Assembly (NCBI RefSeq): GCF_002863865.1
Contig: NZ_CP022684.1
Span: forward strand, 3,849,990 to 3,913,989
Reading direction: 5' to 3'
From: Ketobacter alkanivorans
Lineage (GTDB): Bacteria > Pseudomonadota > Gammaproteobacteria > Pseudomonadales > Ketobacteraceae
DNA: 64,000 nt
The notes beneath the pieces were generated by a model. It worked only from the letters and a program-made list of their open reading frames with translations. It was not told the DNA's origin and did no database searches. This document shows, piece by piece, positions 16,710 through 26,114 of the stretch; position 1 is the stretch's first letter, and the number at the start of each line of letters is the position of its first letter. A program made the translations under genes and the position numbers.

Positions 16710-17175
16710 GAATCTCTTTGATCAGTTCATTGAAAGCGCTTTGATCATCCAGTTGCTGTGGGATCAACTGGTAACGTACTTCGCCCATGGCACCGGCAAC
16801 GTTTACGTCCAGAATGCGATCTCCGGTCAGTGTTGCCTTCAGGGGGCCTTGCAGGGGTAGGTCCTGGCCTGTGTAAATGCCAGGTGCCTCCTGTTTAAAT
16901 TGTTTGATGACCACCATGCCGGGTTTTATTTTAAAAATAACCAAGTGGTTCCAGCCTTCGATGGCATAAATTCGCCCTCGGTCAATGCGCACCACTTTGT
17001 CCAGGCTGGATATGGACCAAAGCCCGTCTATTGGCAGTGTTTCACCCGGTTTAACGTCTACAATTGACGGCAGAAATGCCCCCACTTCTGGCACTTGCAT
17101 CGTTTGGGCAAGGCTTTGGTTTGCGGCCATAACGGCGCTGCTCAAGAGTATTAGAATGGTTAAACGCTTCAACAT
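16699..17175 (-). CDS. Exported hypothetical protein coupled to the histidine-rich protein
   Basis: A 158-residue protein with a signal peptide ending near NQSLAQ (residue 23) and no recognised domain. The mature part is predicted beta-rich, with phrases such as VKPGETLPIDGLWSISSLDKV and GRIYAIEGWNHLVIFKIKPGM. The start was set at MLKRL, which begins the signal peptide and has GGGGAG upstream; an in-frame start 11 codons earlier is unlikely. Overlap with the downstream His-rich gene suggests a shared role, perhaps in metal handling. That is inference. Confidence 0.7.
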   Translation of the reverse strand: MLKRLTILILLSSAVMAANQSLAQTMQVPEVGAFLPSIVDVKPGETLPIDGLWSISSLDKVVRIDRGRIYAIEGWNHLVIFKIKPGMVVIKQFKQEAPGIYTGQDLPLQGPLKATLTGDRILDVNVAGAMGEVRYQLIPQQLDDQSAFNELIKEIRGG

Positions 17176-17337
17176 GTTTGTTCTCCCCAAAGAACTTCGA
17201 TTTTGCAAACCCTAACCAGTCAGTAGGGCAATTTCAAGCCAACCGCCTATGAGCAGTGGCTTAACGGGGAAAGTTGGGGTTAAATTTCGGTAAAATTGAA
17301 TGTTTTGGTGCCTTAGAGGGAAGGCAGTGGGCAGGAG

Positions 17338-17361
17338 CGCTGGCACCTTTCGATGCCAGCG
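17338..17361. other. Inverted repeat downstream of napC
   Basis: CGCTGGCA and TGCCAGCG form an eight-base stem with an eight-base loop, ten bases past the napC stop. No T-run follows on the minus strand, so this may stabilise the 3' end rather than be a full intrinsic terminator. Confidence 0.45.
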
Positions 17362-17370
17362 GTGTTCAGT

Positions 17371-17958
17371 TTACCAGCCTTCTACCCCTGCCATGTCTGG
17401 CAGTTCGTGGGCGATGCCTTTGTGACAGTCGATGCAGGTTTTCTCTCCGCTGGCCAGTGCGGTGGAGTGTTGATTTACTGCCCGTTTGCCTTGCTTGGTG
17501 AAATCCATGTATTCGAAGTTGTGGCAGTTACGGCATTCCAGTGAGTCGTTGGCTTTGAAGCGTTCCCACTCATGTTCGGCCAGCTCACGGCGCTTGTCTT
17601 CGAATTTTTCACGGGTGTTAATGGTGCCAAAGATTTTGCCCCATACCTCTTTGGATGCCTGCATTTTGCGAGCGATCTTGTCTGTCCACTCGTGGGGTAC
17701 ATGGCAATCAGGACAGGTTGCACGTACACCGGATCGGTTATTAAAGTGGATGGTGCCCCTTAGTTCCTGGTACACGTTGTTGCGCATTTCGTGGCAGGAA
17801 ATGCAGAACTCTTCGGTGTTGGTCAGTTCCAGGCCGGTGTTAAAACCACCCCAGAACATGATACCGGCAATGAAGCCACCTGCAGTCAGGAACGCAAGGC
17901 TGAAGTGCTTACTTGGGCGCCACAGAATGCGCCAGTAACCTTTTATCCAATCTATCAT
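17371..17958 (-). CDS. napC: Periplasmic nitrate reductase quinol dehydrogenase subunit NapC
   Basis: A 195-residue tetraheme c-type cytochrome of the NapC/NirT family. It oxidises membrane quinol and passes electrons to NapB-NapA. One N-terminal membrane anchor (about residues 19-38) precedes four heme motifs: CISCH, CPDCH, CRNCH and CIDCH. It is the last gene of the operon, 12 bases after napB. Confidence 0.96.
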   Translation of the reverse strand: MIDWIKGYWRILWRPSKHFSLAFLTAGGFIAGIMFWGGFNTGLELTNTEEFCISCHEMRNNVYQELRGTIHFNNRSGVRATCPDCHVPHEWTDKIARKMQASKEVWGKIFGTINTREKFEDKRRELAEHEWERFKANDSLECRNCHNFEYMDFTKQGKRAVNQHSTALASGEKTCIDCHKGIAHELPDMAGVEGW

Positions 17959-17970
17959 GTCAGGCTCCCG

Positions 17971-18429
17971 TTACTTGCCGGATTCTTTCAGGATCTGATC
18001 GATATCCTTGAATTGATTTTCCACCAGAGGGCGGGCGTCGCTTTGTTGAACATGGCACTGATTGCAGAAGTAACGGCGTGGCGATACGTCTGCCAGGAAG
18101 TTACCATCACGATCCATGTAATGGGTGACGCTGATCATCGGTGCCTGTGCATCTTCTGCACGCTTGCGGGCGTGGCAGGACAGACACTTGTTCACTTTCA
18201 GATCCACCTGGTATCCCTGGATGTTGTGAGGGATCACGGGGGGCTGCATGGGATAGTTCCGGTGCCGCTTTACATCATCTTTCATGGGTTTGGCGGTGAC
18301 GGGGGCTTCTCCCTGTTGGTTTAACGCCGCGTTACCCCGCAAAGTAGCGATGTTTTCTTCCGCAACGCCTGATAAGGGCGTTGCGAGGGAGCACAGGGCG
18401 ATGATGGCAAATGCTATTAATCGGTTCAT
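17971..18429 (-). CDS. napB: Periplasmic nitrate reductase diheme cytochrome subunit NapB
   Basis: A 152-residue exported diheme cytochrome c with motifs CLSCH and CNQCH. It carries electrons from NapC to the catalytic subunit NapA. The signal peptide is MNRLIAFAIIALCSLATPLSG. The start at this Met has GGGGG nine bases upstream; an ATG two codons earlier is in frame but too close to that site. It follows napA by 14 bases. Confidence 0.95.
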   Translation of the reverse strand: MNRLIAFAIIALCSLATPLSGVAEENIATLRGNAALNQQGEAPVTAKPMKDDVKRHRNYPMQPPVIPHNIQGYQVDLKVNKCLSCHARKRAEDAQAPMISVTHYMDRDGNFLADVSPRRYFCNQCHVQQSDARPLVENQFKDIDQILKESGK

Positions 18430-18443
18430 GGTCATGTTCCCCC

Positions 18444-20939
18444 TCAGGCCTTCACTATTTTCACGGCGCATTTCTTAAAGTCAGTCTGTTTGGATATTGG
18501 GTCTGTCGCATCCAGGGTGACTTTGTTGATCAGCTGGCTGGCATCGAACCAAGGTACAAACACCAAGCCTTTGGGTGGCTTGTTGCGGCCACGGGTTTCT
18601 ACTCGAGTGCGAATTTCACCTCGACGTGACACCACTTTGACTTCGTCGCCACGACGCAGGCCTCGCTCTTCAGCATCATCCGGGTGCATAAAACACATGG
18701 CATCCGGGAACGCTTTGTAGAGTTCCGGTACGCGCTGTGTCATGGAGCCTGAGTGCCAGTGTTCCAGTACGCGTCCGGTGGACAGCCACAGGTTGTATTC
18801 GTCATCCGGGGATTCTGCCGGTGGCTCGTAGGGCAGGGCGAAGATAACGGCACGGCCATCGGGTTTGCCGTAGAACTCAAAGCCTTTGCCGGGTTTAACG
18901 TAGGGATCGGAGCCTTCACGGAAACGCCATTTGGTCTCTTTTCCGTTCACCACTGGCCAGCGCAGGCCTCGTACTTCGTGATACACGTCAAAGTCAGCCA
19001 GATCGTGGCCATGGCCGCGACCGAACTTGGCGTATTCTTCAAACAGGCCTTTTTGCAGGTAGAAACCGAAGTGTTCGGATTCATCATTGCTGTGGCCTTC
19101 TTTGATGTCGGATACCGGGAACTTGTTTACCGCGCCGTTGGCAAAGAGCACCTCAAATAAGGTTTTGCCTTTGTACTTGGGGTTTTTGTCGAGGACTTCT
19201 TTGGGCCAGACTTCGTCGGTTTTGAAGCGTTTGGAGAACTCCACCAATTGCCACAGATCGGAACGGGCCTCGCCCGGAGCCTTGATCATCTGATGCCAGA
19301 ACTGGGTGCGTCGCTCTGCGTTGCCGTAGGCACCTTCTTTTTCAACCCACATGGCGGTCGGCAGAATCAGGTCAGCTGCCTGGGCTGTTACGGTTGGATA
19401 GGCATCGGACACGATGATGAAGTTATCCGGGTTGCGATACCCCGGATACGTTTCTTCGTTCATGTTGGCTGCAGCTTGCAGGTTGTTGTTGACCTGAATC
19501 CAGTACACGTTGATTTTGCTGTCTTTCAGCGCGCGGCTTTGTGCCACCGCGTGCAGGCCGGGTTTGGCGTTCAGTATGCCTTCCGGCAATTGCCAGTTTT
19601 TCTCTGAAATGGCGCGGTGCTCTGGGTTTGCAACCACCATGTCTGCAGGCAGGCGATGGCTGAAGGTGCCCACTTCGCGAGCGGTTCCGCAGGCCGATGG
19701 CTGGCCTGTGAGGGAGAACGGGCTGTTGCCGGGGGTGGAGATTTTCCCGGTGAGCAGGTGGATGTTGTAGATCAGGTTGTTGGCCCAGACGCCGCGGGTA
19801 TGTTGGTTGAAACCCATGGTCCAGAACGATACGACTTTGGTTTTTGGATTGGCGTACAGTTCTGCCAGGTCATTGAGTTGTTTTTCGGACAGGCCAGACA
19901 GTTTGCTGACTTTCTCTGCGGTATAGTCGGACACGAAGGCTTTGTATTCTTCAAAAGTCATCGGGTCAGAGGCGCCAGCTTTGTCGGCGTTTTTCGCTTT
20001 GGCTTCCAAGGGGTGTTCGGGGCGCAAGCCGTAACCGATGTCGGTCATGCCGCGACGGAAGTTGGTGTGCTTGCTGACGAAATCCTGGTTCACTTTGCCG
20101 TGGGTGATGATGTAGTTGGCGATGTAGTTCAGAATCGCCAGATCCGTTTGTGGCGTGAACACCATGGGCAGGTCGGCCAGATCAAAGCAGCGGTGCTCGT
20201 AGGTGGACAATACCGCCACTTTTACATGGGGTGCGCTGAGGCGGCGATCGGTCAAACGGGTCCAAAGGATGGGGTGCATCTCTGCCATGTTGGAGCCCCA
20301 CAGCACGAAGGCATCGGTGGCTTCGATGTCATCGTAGCAGCCCATGGGTTCATCAATACCAAAGGTACGCATGAATCCACCCACGGCGGAGGCCATACAA
20401 TGGCGTGCGTTAGGGTCGATGTTGTTGGACAGGAACCCTGCCTTCATCAGCTTAACGGCTGAGTAACCTTCCCACACTGTCCATTGGCCTGAACCGAACA
20501 TGCCGATGGCGTCCGGGCCTTTGGCTTTGAGGGTGGCTTTGTACTTTTCTTCCATGATGTCGAAGGCTTGATCCCAACTGATGGGGGTGAACTCTCCGTT
20601 CTTGTCGAATTTGCCATTTTTCATGCGCAGCAGTGGCTGGGTCAGGCGATCCTTGCCATACATGATTTTCGACAGGAAGTATCCTTTCACGCAGCTCAGG
20701 CCGCGGTTCACTTCGCAGGTTATGTCGCCGTGAGTAGCAACGACTCTGCCTTCTTTGGTGGCTACGTTTACGCTGCAGCCTGTACCGCAGAATCGGCAGG
20801 GTGCTTTGTTCCAGTTCAGCTCGGTTTTGCTGCTGTCAGATACCAGGTTGCTGGCATTGACTCCGGTGCTTAGCCCTGCTGCAGCGGCGGCTGTGGCTGC
20901 AGCCTGGACTTTCAGGAAGGTACGACGGTCGGTAGCCAT
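18444..20939 (-). CDS. napA: Periplasmic nitrate reductase catalytic subunit NapA
   Basis: An 831-residue molybdoenzyme reducing nitrate to nitrite in the periplasm. The N-terminal twin-arginine signal ([12 protein letters not shown]) targets the folded protein to the Tat system. The [4Fe-4S] ligands are Cys48, Cys51, Cys55 and Cys83 (CRFCGTGC...SCVKG). The molybdenum-ligating Cys is in ARHCMAS near residue 151. Full length for the family. The start was placed at the Tat signal; a 51-codon longer reading would cover napD and is not real. It follows napD by two bases. Confidence 0.97.
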   Translation of the reverse strand: MATDRRTFLKVQAAATAAAAAGLSTGVNASNLVSDSSKTELNWNKAPCRFCGTGCSVNVATKEGRVVATHGDITCEVNRGLSCVKGYFLSKIMYGKDRLTQPLLRMKNGKFDKNGEFTPISWDQAFDIMEEKYKATLKAKGPDAIGMFGSGQWTVWEGYSAVKLMKAGFLSNNIDPNARHCMASAVGGFMRTFGIDEPMGCYDDIEATDAFVLWGSNMAEMHPILWTRLTDRRLSAPHVKVAVLSTYEHRCFDLADLPMVFTPQTDLAILNYIANYIITHGKVNQDFVSKHTNFRRGMTDIGYGLRPEHPLEAKAKNADKAGASDPMTFEEYKAFVSDYTAEKVSKLSGLSEKQLNDLAELYANPKTKVVSFWTMGFNQHTRGVWANNLIYNIHLLTGKISTPGNSPFSLTGQPSACGTAREVGTFSHRLPADMVVANPEHRAISEKNWQLPEGILNAKPGLHAVAQSRALKDSKINVYWIQVNNNLQAAANMNEETYPGYRNPDNFIIVSDAYPTVTAQAADLILPTAMWVEKEGAYGNAERRTQFWHQMIKAPGEARSDLWQLVEFSKRFKTDEVWPKEVLDKNPKYKGKTLFEVLFANGAVNKFPVSDIKEGHSNDESEHFGFYLQKGLFEEYAKFGRGHGHDLADFDVYHEVRGLRWPVVNGKETKWRFREGSDPYVKPGKGFEFYGKPDGRAVIFALPYEPPAESPDDEYNLWLSTGRVLEHWHSGSMTQRVPELYKAFPDAMCFMHPDDAEERGLRRGDEVKVVSRRGEIRTRVETRGRNKPPKGLVFVPWFDASQLINKVTLDATDPISKQTDFKKCAVKIVKA

Positions 20940-20941
20940 GG

Positions 20942-21235
20942 CTAACCTCTCTCCAGTGTTAGTGAGTTCGTGTTGTGATGTTCGTTGGCGGGTTCCTGCT
21001 CTATTTGGTGAAACACCATGTTGCAGGACAGCACACCCTTCATCTGGCCGATGGCCGTGGTGATGTCGCTGATTTCGCCTGTGTTGTTGCATTCCAGGGT
21101 GAGGACTATTTTTCCTTCCGGGCTGGTTTGATGGATTTCCACGCCGGTCAGGGTCTTTAATGTTTCCAGCAGTGCTTCGAGGTGCTCAGGTTTGGCCTGG
21201 ACGATAAAGCTGCTGATGTGAAATTCGCTGTTCAT
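20942..21235 (-). CDS. napD: NapD, chaperone for NapA
   Basis: A 97-residue cytoplasmic protein of the NapD family. It binds the NapA twin-arginine signal and delays export until cofactors are inserted. The ferredoxin-like fold is apparent from [17 protein letters not shown] and GKIVLTLE. It lies between napF and napA with spacings of two bases. Confidence 0.92.
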   Translation of the reverse strand: MNSEFHISSFIVQAKPEHLEALLETLKTLTGVEIHQTSPEGKIVLTLECNNTGEISDITTAIGQMKGVLSCNMVFHQIEQEPANEHHNTNSLTLERG

Positions 21236-21237
21236 GG

Positions 21238-21765
21238 TTACAGGTTCGCTTCCTTTTGGGCTTGCTGTGAGTGCATGCTGATGCTGCCGTTGGGGCAGGG
21301 TGCTATGCAGGCACCGCAGCCGGTGCAGGCTTCATTATTGATTTCGGGCCGTGATAAACCGCCCGCACCAAATCGAAAACGGATGGCTCGAGGTTCGCAG
21401 GCATCCTTGCAGTTTTGGCACACTATGCCGTCGAAGGTGAGGCAGTTTTGACCGATGCTGGCAACCTGCAGCCAGGGTTTTTCGGTCAGGTCGAACAATG
21501 CTTGCTGACATGATTGAACGCAATCTCCGCAAAAGGTGCATTCCTGGTTAGTAAAATCCAGCTGTGGAAAACCACCGTCACCCTTCACTACGATGTGTTG
21601 TGGACAGGCGCTGATGCAGTCTCCGCAACGAGTGCAGCCATCCAGAAACACGCTTTCGCTGATCACCCATGGCAAGCGAATGGGGGCCTGGCCGTTGTTA
21701 ATCGGTGCTGCTGGCGTGCCTGTTGAAAAATGGCCCCGCAAAAAATGGCGTCTTGAAGCATCCAT
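21238..21765 (-). CDS. napF: NapF, iron-sulfur maturation protein
   Basis: A 175-residue ferredoxin-type protein with several cysteine clusters for [4Fe-4S] centres: CTRCGDCISACPQ, CTFCGDCVQSCQQ, CQNCKDACEP and CTGCGACIAPCP. NapF acts in the cytoplasm on NapA maturation. It sits between napE and napD in the usual napEFD order. Confidence 0.94.
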   Translation of the reverse strand: MDASRRHFLRGHFSTGTPAAPINNGQAPIRLPWVISESVFLDGCTRCGDCISACPQHIVVKGDGGFPQLDFTNQECTFCGDCVQSCQQALFDLTEKPWLQVASIGQNCLTFDGIVCQNCKDACEPRAIRFRFGAGGLSRPEINNEACTGCGACIAPCPNGSISMHSQQAQKEANL

Positions 21766-21768
21766 TGC

Positions 21769-21915
21769 TTAAGACAACATCTGTGATACCCAGATAAACA
21801 GGCCATAGCCTGCGATGGCGGAAATGGCGATCGCGGGTGCCGCCACTATAGTCAGAAACAAAAACAGCATCAGTTCGCTTTTCTTTTCAACTTTGGTTTG
21901 ATCGAGGGAATTCAT
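21769..21915 (-). CDS. napE: NapE, small membrane protein
   Basis: A 48-residue protein starting MNSLDQTKVEKKSELMLFLF and containing one strongly hydrophobic span (FLFLTIVAAPAIAISAIAGYG). Size, sequence and position as first gene of the operon match NapE, whose exact role is unsettled. GAAGGAG lies upstream of the start. The gap to napF is three bases. Confidence 0.9.
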   Translation of the reverse strand: MNSLDQTKVEKKSELMLFLFLTIVAAPAIAISAIAGYGLFIWVSQMLS

Positions 21916-21941
21916 GGCGCGGTGCTCCTTCTTTGACTAAG

Positions 21942-21947
21942 AGTGTA
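21942..21947 (-). promoter_or_regulatory. -10 element of the nap operon
   Basis: TACACT on the minus strand puts the transcription start near 21935, which places the FNR box centre about 40.5-41.5 bases upstream, the class II activation position. Confidence 0.6.
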
Positions 21948-21968
21948 GGCGAAGAAGTATAGGTCAGC

Positions 21969-21982
21969 TTGATTGAGATCAA
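21969..21982. promoter_or_regulatory. FNR/Anr box upstream of napE
   Basis: TTGATTGAGATCAA is a perfect match to the FNR consensus TTGAT-N4-ATCAA. Its position relative to the TACACT -10 fits direct activation under oxygen limitation. Confidence 0.9.
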
Positions 21983-22044
21983 TAAGTTAGAGCGTGTACC
22001 TATTCAGGGGTGCTGAGTGGGTATGAGGTGGGCTCGATGTAGGT

Positions 22045-22087
22045 ATGTAAAAAGAAGCAGAGGCTGCCGGATGAGTTTCCGGCAGCC
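22045..22087 (-). terminator. Rho-independent terminator of hemL
   Basis: A perfect ten-base stem (GGCTGCCGGA with TCCGGCAGCC, six-base loop) is followed on the minus strand by TCTGCTTCTTTTT. It lies 34 bases after the hemL stop codon. Confidence 0.85.
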
Positions 22088-22120
22088 AGGAATGTGCACA
22101 GGTTATGATCAGAGCTGTGG

Positions 22121-23401
22121 CTAGAGTTGCTGCATGACCTTGTGGGCGATGTTGATGGTTTGCTCCAGTTCTGTGTCCCTGTGGGCGGAGGATACGAAAC
22201 CGGCTTCATAAGCGCTGGGGGCGAGATACACGCCGTTATCCAGCATCAAATGATAAAACTTTTGGAAACGCTCGAGGTTGCAACGGGTGACTTGCTCAAA
22301 GCGATTGATTGCTTTTTCATCGCTGAAAAAGAATCCGAACATGCCACCCACCTGGTTGGTGGTGAACGGGATGCCTGCTGCGTCTGCCGCGCCTTGCAGC
22401 CCCTGCATCAGGCTGGCGGCTTTTTGGCTTAGCGATTCGTAGAAGCCTGCAGTGGATACGCCGTCGATCATTGCCAGACCCGCTGCCATGGCCACGGGGT
22501 TGCCAGACAAGGTGCCTGCTTGATACACCGGGCCGGTGGGGGCGATGCAATCCATGATCACTTTCTTGCCGCCAAAGGCACCAACCGGCATGCCGCCGCC
22601 GATGACTTTGCCCAAGGTGGTCAGATCCGGTTCTATGCCGTAGTAGCCCTGGGCTCCGCTTAACGACACGCGGAAGCCGGTCATCACCTCATCCAGAATC
22701 AGCACCGCACCACTTTGATCACACACCTCCCGCAGGCATTCCAGAAACCCGGGCACCGGCGGAATGCAGTTCATGTTGCCGGCCACCGGCTCAACGATGA
22801 TGCAGGCGATCTCGCCACCGATGGTGTTGAACAGTTCGCGCACCTGATCGCTGTTGTTGTATTCCAATGTCAGGGTGTGTTCAGCCACGCTGGCCGGTAC
22901 GCCGGGGGAGTTGGGCACTCCCAGCGTCAACGCTCCGGAGCCTGCTTTAACCAGCAGGGAGTCGGCGTGGCCGTGATAGCAGCCTTCGAACTTCACAATT
23001 TTGTCGCGTCCTGTGTAACCACGGGCCAGACGAATGGCGGACATGGTGGCTTCTGTGCCGGAGCTGACCATGCGCACCATATCCATGCCGGGGAATATAT
23101 CGCAGACTTTGTATGCCATCTCGACTTCGATGGCCGTGGGGGCACCGAAACTTAAGCCCCGTTCAGCCGCTTCCTGTACGGCGCGGATGATGGCGGGGTT
23201 GCCGTGGCCCAAAATCATGGGGCCCCAGGAGCCAACGTAATCGATGTATTGGCGATCGTCTTCATCTATCAGGTAGGCGCCTTTGCCGGACTTGAAGAAG
23301 ATGGGGTCACCACCCACGCCCTTGAATGCGCGAACGGGGCTGTTAACGCCTCCGGGTATGTGGTTCTTGGCGGCAGCAAACAGGGTTTCGGATCGGCTCA
23401 T
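22121..23401 (-). CDS. hemL: Glutamate-1-semialdehyde 2,1-aminomutase
   Basis: A 426-residue PLP enzyme making 5-aminolevulinate for heme. Visible features are the N-terminal [18 protein letters not shown], the substrate-binding [19 protein letters not shown] near 120, the LDEVMTGFR cofactor Asp region near 245, and [17 protein letters not shown] with the PLP lysine near 266. Full length for the family. The start at MSRSETLF was chosen; a reading 23 codons longer has no conserved residues. Confidence 0.96.
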   Translation of the reverse strand: MSRSETLFAAAKNHIPGGVNSPVRAFKGVGGDPIFFKSGKGAYLIDEDDRQYIDYVGSWGPMILGHGNPAIIRAVQEAAERGLSFGAPTAIEVEMAYKVCDIFPGMDMVRMVSSGTEATMSAIRLARGYTGRDKIVKFEGCYHGHADSLLVKAGSGALTLGVPNSPGVPASVAEHTLTLEYNNSDQVRELFNTIGGEIACIIVEPVAGNMNCIPPVPGFLECLREVCDQSGAVLILDEVMTGFRVSLSGAQGYYGIEPDLTTLGKVIGGGMPVGAFGGKKVIMDCIAPTGPVYQAGTLSGNPVAMAAGLAMIDGVSTAGFYESLSQKAASLMQGLQGAADAAGIPFTTNQVGGMFGFFFSDEKAINRFEQVTRCNLERFQKFYHLMLDNGVYLAPSAYEAGFVSSAHRDTELEQTINIAHKVMQQL

Positions 23402-23439
23402 GGTAGGTTCCTGATGAATAGCGGTGGTCATTGGAATGG

Positions 23440-24054
23440 TTATGAAAACAGAGCGGCGTACTGCTGGCAATGGTGCTCGGTGTCGTTGCGATCAAACAGA
23501 TCGTTGATGACCGCCAGCATGGAAAAGCCTGCATCCACCAATTGAGGCGCATTATTCAGGGTTATGCCGCCGATGGCAACGGTGGGCACCGGGCAGCGGG
23601 TCAGAAATGGGCGCAGGCTGTTCAGGTCTGCAGGCAGCGCATCGGGTTTGGTGCGAGAGGGGAAAAACCGCCCGAAGGCCAGATAGTTTGCGCCTTCGTC
23701 CAGTGCTTTGCGTGCCAGTTCTTCTGATCCATGGCAGGTGGCACCGATGATTTTGTTACGACCCAATTGCTGGCGTGCCTGTATCAAGGATGTGTCCTCC
23801 TGACCCAAATGCACACCATCGGCATTTACCTCCAGGCACAGGTCCAGGTCGTCATTGATGATCAGCAGAGCACCGTGGGCGCGGGTCAGCTCCCGTAATT
23901 GCCCGGCCGATTGCAGCCGTTGTGAGACAGGGCTGGTTTTATCGCGGTATTGAATGATTCGGGCACCACCAAGCAGAGCTTGCTGCACCTGATGCAGCAG
24001 ACTGTGGGTGGGGGTAAGCAGCGGATCGGTAATGGCGTACAGGCCACGTAACAT
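23440..24054 (-). CDS. thiE: Thiamine phosphate synthase
   Basis: A 204-residue TIM-barrel enzyme joining HMP-diphosphate and thiazole phosphate. Family motifs are LYAITDP at the start, IIQYRDKT near 35, [10 protein letters not shown] near 65, [10 protein letters not shown] near 80 and IGATCHG near 105. It lies between thiD and hemL on the same strand, with 38 bases to the hemL start; these three are often adjacent in gammaproteobacteria. Confidence 0.94.
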   Translation of the reverse strand: MLRGLYAITDPLLTPTHSLLHQVQQALLGGARIIQYRDKTSPVSQRLQSAGQLRELTRAHGALLIINDDLDLCLEVNADGVHLGQEDTSLIQARQQLGRNKIIGATCHGSEELARKALDEGANYLAFGRFFPSRTKPDALPADLNSLRPFLTRCPVPTVAIGGITLNNAPQLVDAGFSMLAVINDLFDRNDTEHHCQQYAALFS

Positions 24055-24104
24055 GGCGGGCTCCTAAAGGCAGGGGTGCTCAGCGAGCGGGTTTCAGCTG
24101 GGGG

Positions 24105-24902
24105 TTAGCGGCAGTTGGCAGACCAGGACAAGCGATCCGGAATCAGCTGCCCCATCCCCAGGCGTCGAGCGTGGGCAACGGCTTTGGCTGTGTAGGCCTG
24201 GGCATCTCTTACGGCACTGGCCATGGAGGCGCCGTGGGCCAGATAGCCCGCGATGGATGAGGCCAGGGTGCAGCCGGTACCATGGAACTCGCCGGGCAGT
24301 CGTTTCTGTTGGTATTCCTCCAGAAACTGGCGGTGTCCCCACAGGCGATTGACAATATTAGGGCTGCCTTCGTGGCCGCCGGTGATTAAAACATATTCTG
24401 TGCCCTGAGCCATCAGTTGCTGGGCGCAGGCATCCAGTGAATCCGCATCACTGCACAGGGCTTTGGCTTCCAATGTGTTTGGCGTGACAACGCTGGTACA
24501 GGGCATTAACAGATCATGGAAGGCATCAATGAGGTTTTCGCGGGCAAGGGTGCCGCCACCGCCGGCAGCCATCACCGGGTCGAATACCACCGGCACCTCC
24601 GGGTAATCCTGCAGCAGGGTATGGATGGCCTCGATGATCTCTACGCTGGCGGTCATGCCTATTTTGAAGGCCGCTACGGGCATGTCCTCCAGCACGGCTC
24701 GAGCCTGCTCCACCAGAAACGTGGCATCCGCCGGGATGAAATCCTTAACGGTGCTGGTGTCCTGGGCGGTGAGGGCGGTGATGATCGTGCAGGGATGACA
24801 GCCCAGACTGGTAAGGGTTTCGATGTCGGCCTGAATGCCTGCGCCACCGCAGGGGTCGTGGCCAGCAAAAACCATAACGATGGGTACGGGAGCGTAGTTC
24901 AT
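24105..24902 (-). CDS. thiD: Hydroxymethylpyrimidine/phosphomethylpyrimidine kinase
   Basis: A 265-residue ribokinase-fold enzyme that phosphorylates HMP and HMP-phosphate in thiamine biosynthesis. Motifs include FAGHDPCGGAGIQADIETL at the N-terminus, VVFDPVMAAGGGG near 125, and FHGTGCTLASSIAGYLAHG near 213, the anion-hole/catalytic region. It begins the thiD-thiE-hemL group. Confidence 0.94.
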   Translation of the reverse strand: MNYAPVPIVMVFAGHDPCGGAGIQADIETLTSLGCHPCTIITALTAQDTSTVKDFIPADATFLVEQARAVLEDMPVAAFKIGMTASVEIIEAIHTLLQDYPEVPVVFDPVMAAGGGGTLARENLIDAFHDLLMPCTSVVTPNTLEAKALCSDADSLDACAQQLMAQGTEYVLITGGHEGSPNIVNRLWGHRQFLEEYQQKRLPGEFHGTGCTLASSIAGYLAHGASMASAVRDAQAYTAKAVAHARRLGMGQLIPDRLSWSANCR

Positions 24903-25082
24903 AGGGCCTTACCACCAATCTGAATGAATGCCGAAGCGCTGTATTTACAGCACTATAGCGCGGAACCCGCCCCACTTCACCTGCCCGCGTGGGGGGAAGG
25001 CCGGGGCGCTTTAAAGGGGGTGGTTTATAGAACCAGATGGCAGATTTTGCACGGTAAGGAGGAACGGAAGCCAATCTGGGTG

Positions 25083-25088
25083 TATAAT
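25083..25088 (+). promoter_or_regulatory. Candidate -10 element before the thioesterase gene
   Basis: TATAAT, about 65 bases before the start codon. No good -35 hexamer is seen. Confidence 0.4.
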
Positions 25089-25153
25089 TCAGCGGCAAAT
25101 TTTGATCAGGCTAGTTTTTGATCGGTGGTAGCGCAAAGGACACAATATAAGAA

Positions 25154-25573
25154 ATGAATAAGCCAGACGCCATGTTTTCGTTGATGATTAACCCTCGGTT
25201 TTGCGATACCGATGCCATGGGCCACATCAACAACACCGTACTTCCGGTATGGTTTTTAGAGGGGAGAGAATCCATTCTGCGGATTTTTAATCCAAATCTG
25301 TCCACAGAAGAAGTCAGCCTGGTGCTGGCCAAGATCGAAATCGAATATCTGGAAGAGACCTTTTTCGGCAAGCAGGTGGAAATCCGTACTTATGTATTGC
25401 GCATCGGTACCTCGTCGGTGCTGGTGGGGCAGGAAGCCTGGCAGGAGGGCATGCTCAAGGCCACCGGAACCGCCACCATGGTGAATTTCGACAAGCACAC
25501 CCGTAAATCTGTGCCGATTCCCGCCGATGTGAAAAAGCGCCTGGCAGATCATCTGCTGGAATCGGATCAGTGA
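25154..25573 (+). CDS. Acyl-CoA thioesterase, hotdog-fold 4HBT family
   Basis: A 139-residue thioesterase. The motif RFCDTDAMGHINNTV near residue 14 carries the catalytic Asp of the 4-hydroxybenzoyl-CoA thioesterase/YbgC-FadM type. The rest follows the hotdog layout (KIEIEYLEETFFGKQVEI, then ATGTATMVNFD). It hydrolyses acyl-CoA; the chain length cannot be told. It is followed by a small GNAT gene on the same strand. Confidence 0.88.
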   Translation: MNKPDAMFSLMINPRFCDTDAMGHINNTVLPVWFLEGRESILRIFNPNLSTEEVSLVLAKIEIEYLEETFFGKQVEIRTYVLRIGTSSVLVGQEAWQEGMLKATGTATMVNFDKHTRKSVPIPADVKKRLADHLLESDQ

Positions 25574-25597
25574 GCTTCTGACCATGAGGATCTGCTA

Positions 25598-25855
25598 GTG
25601 AGCACTTACCAAGTCGTCCACAAACCGGAGCAATGTAGCTTTGTGGCAGACTGCGACGGTGCTCAAGCGTTGCTTACCTATCGGTTATTGGCGGATCGTC
25701 AGGTGGATTTTAATCACACCTATGTACCCAGAGCGGCCAGGGGCAGCGGAATAGCGGCCAAACTTGTAAATACAGCAGCTGAGTGGGCACGCGAACAAGG
25801 CCTGACGATCAAAGCATCCTGCCCGTATGTACACAAGGTTCTGGGCTTAGACTAA
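25598..25855 (+). CDS. Small GNAT-family N-acetyltransferase (Acetyltransf_CG type)
   Basis: An 85-residue protein of the short GNAT family related to E. coli YjdJ. The acetyl-CoA-binding loop is YVPRAARGSGIAAKLVNTAAEWA, with SCPYVHKVLG at the end, the diagnostic finishing motif. The substrate is unknown. The GTG start has GAGG about eight bases upstream. Likely co-transcribed with the thioesterase gene. Confidence 0.85.
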   Translation: MSTYQVVHKPEQCSFVADCDGAQALLTYRLLADRQVDFNHTYVPRAARGSGIAAKLVNTAAEWAREQGLTIKASCPYVHKVLGLD

Positions 25856-26114
25856 AGTCTAACTTACTGTTTTTTCATCAGAATTTAAAATTCCTTCAAA
25901 TAGGCTAAACTTGATTTTATTGTTTGATAAGTCAGGTCGCCTGCCTATGTTCCCGGTTTTTCGGTGGTTTACAAAAAGCTGCAAATCTTGCATAAATTGT
26001 CATGAAACATTTGGTGAAACCAAGCAGGATCAATGTTACACATAGAGAACAATTAAAAGAGCGTAACCACCTGATTTTCACAAAAGTTTTGTAGTACGGG
26101 GGAAGGTAGAAGTT

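Noticed and set aside
19617-20462. Long rightward open frame of 281 codons
   Set aside because: It lies antisense to napA and has no recognisable domain or ribosome site.
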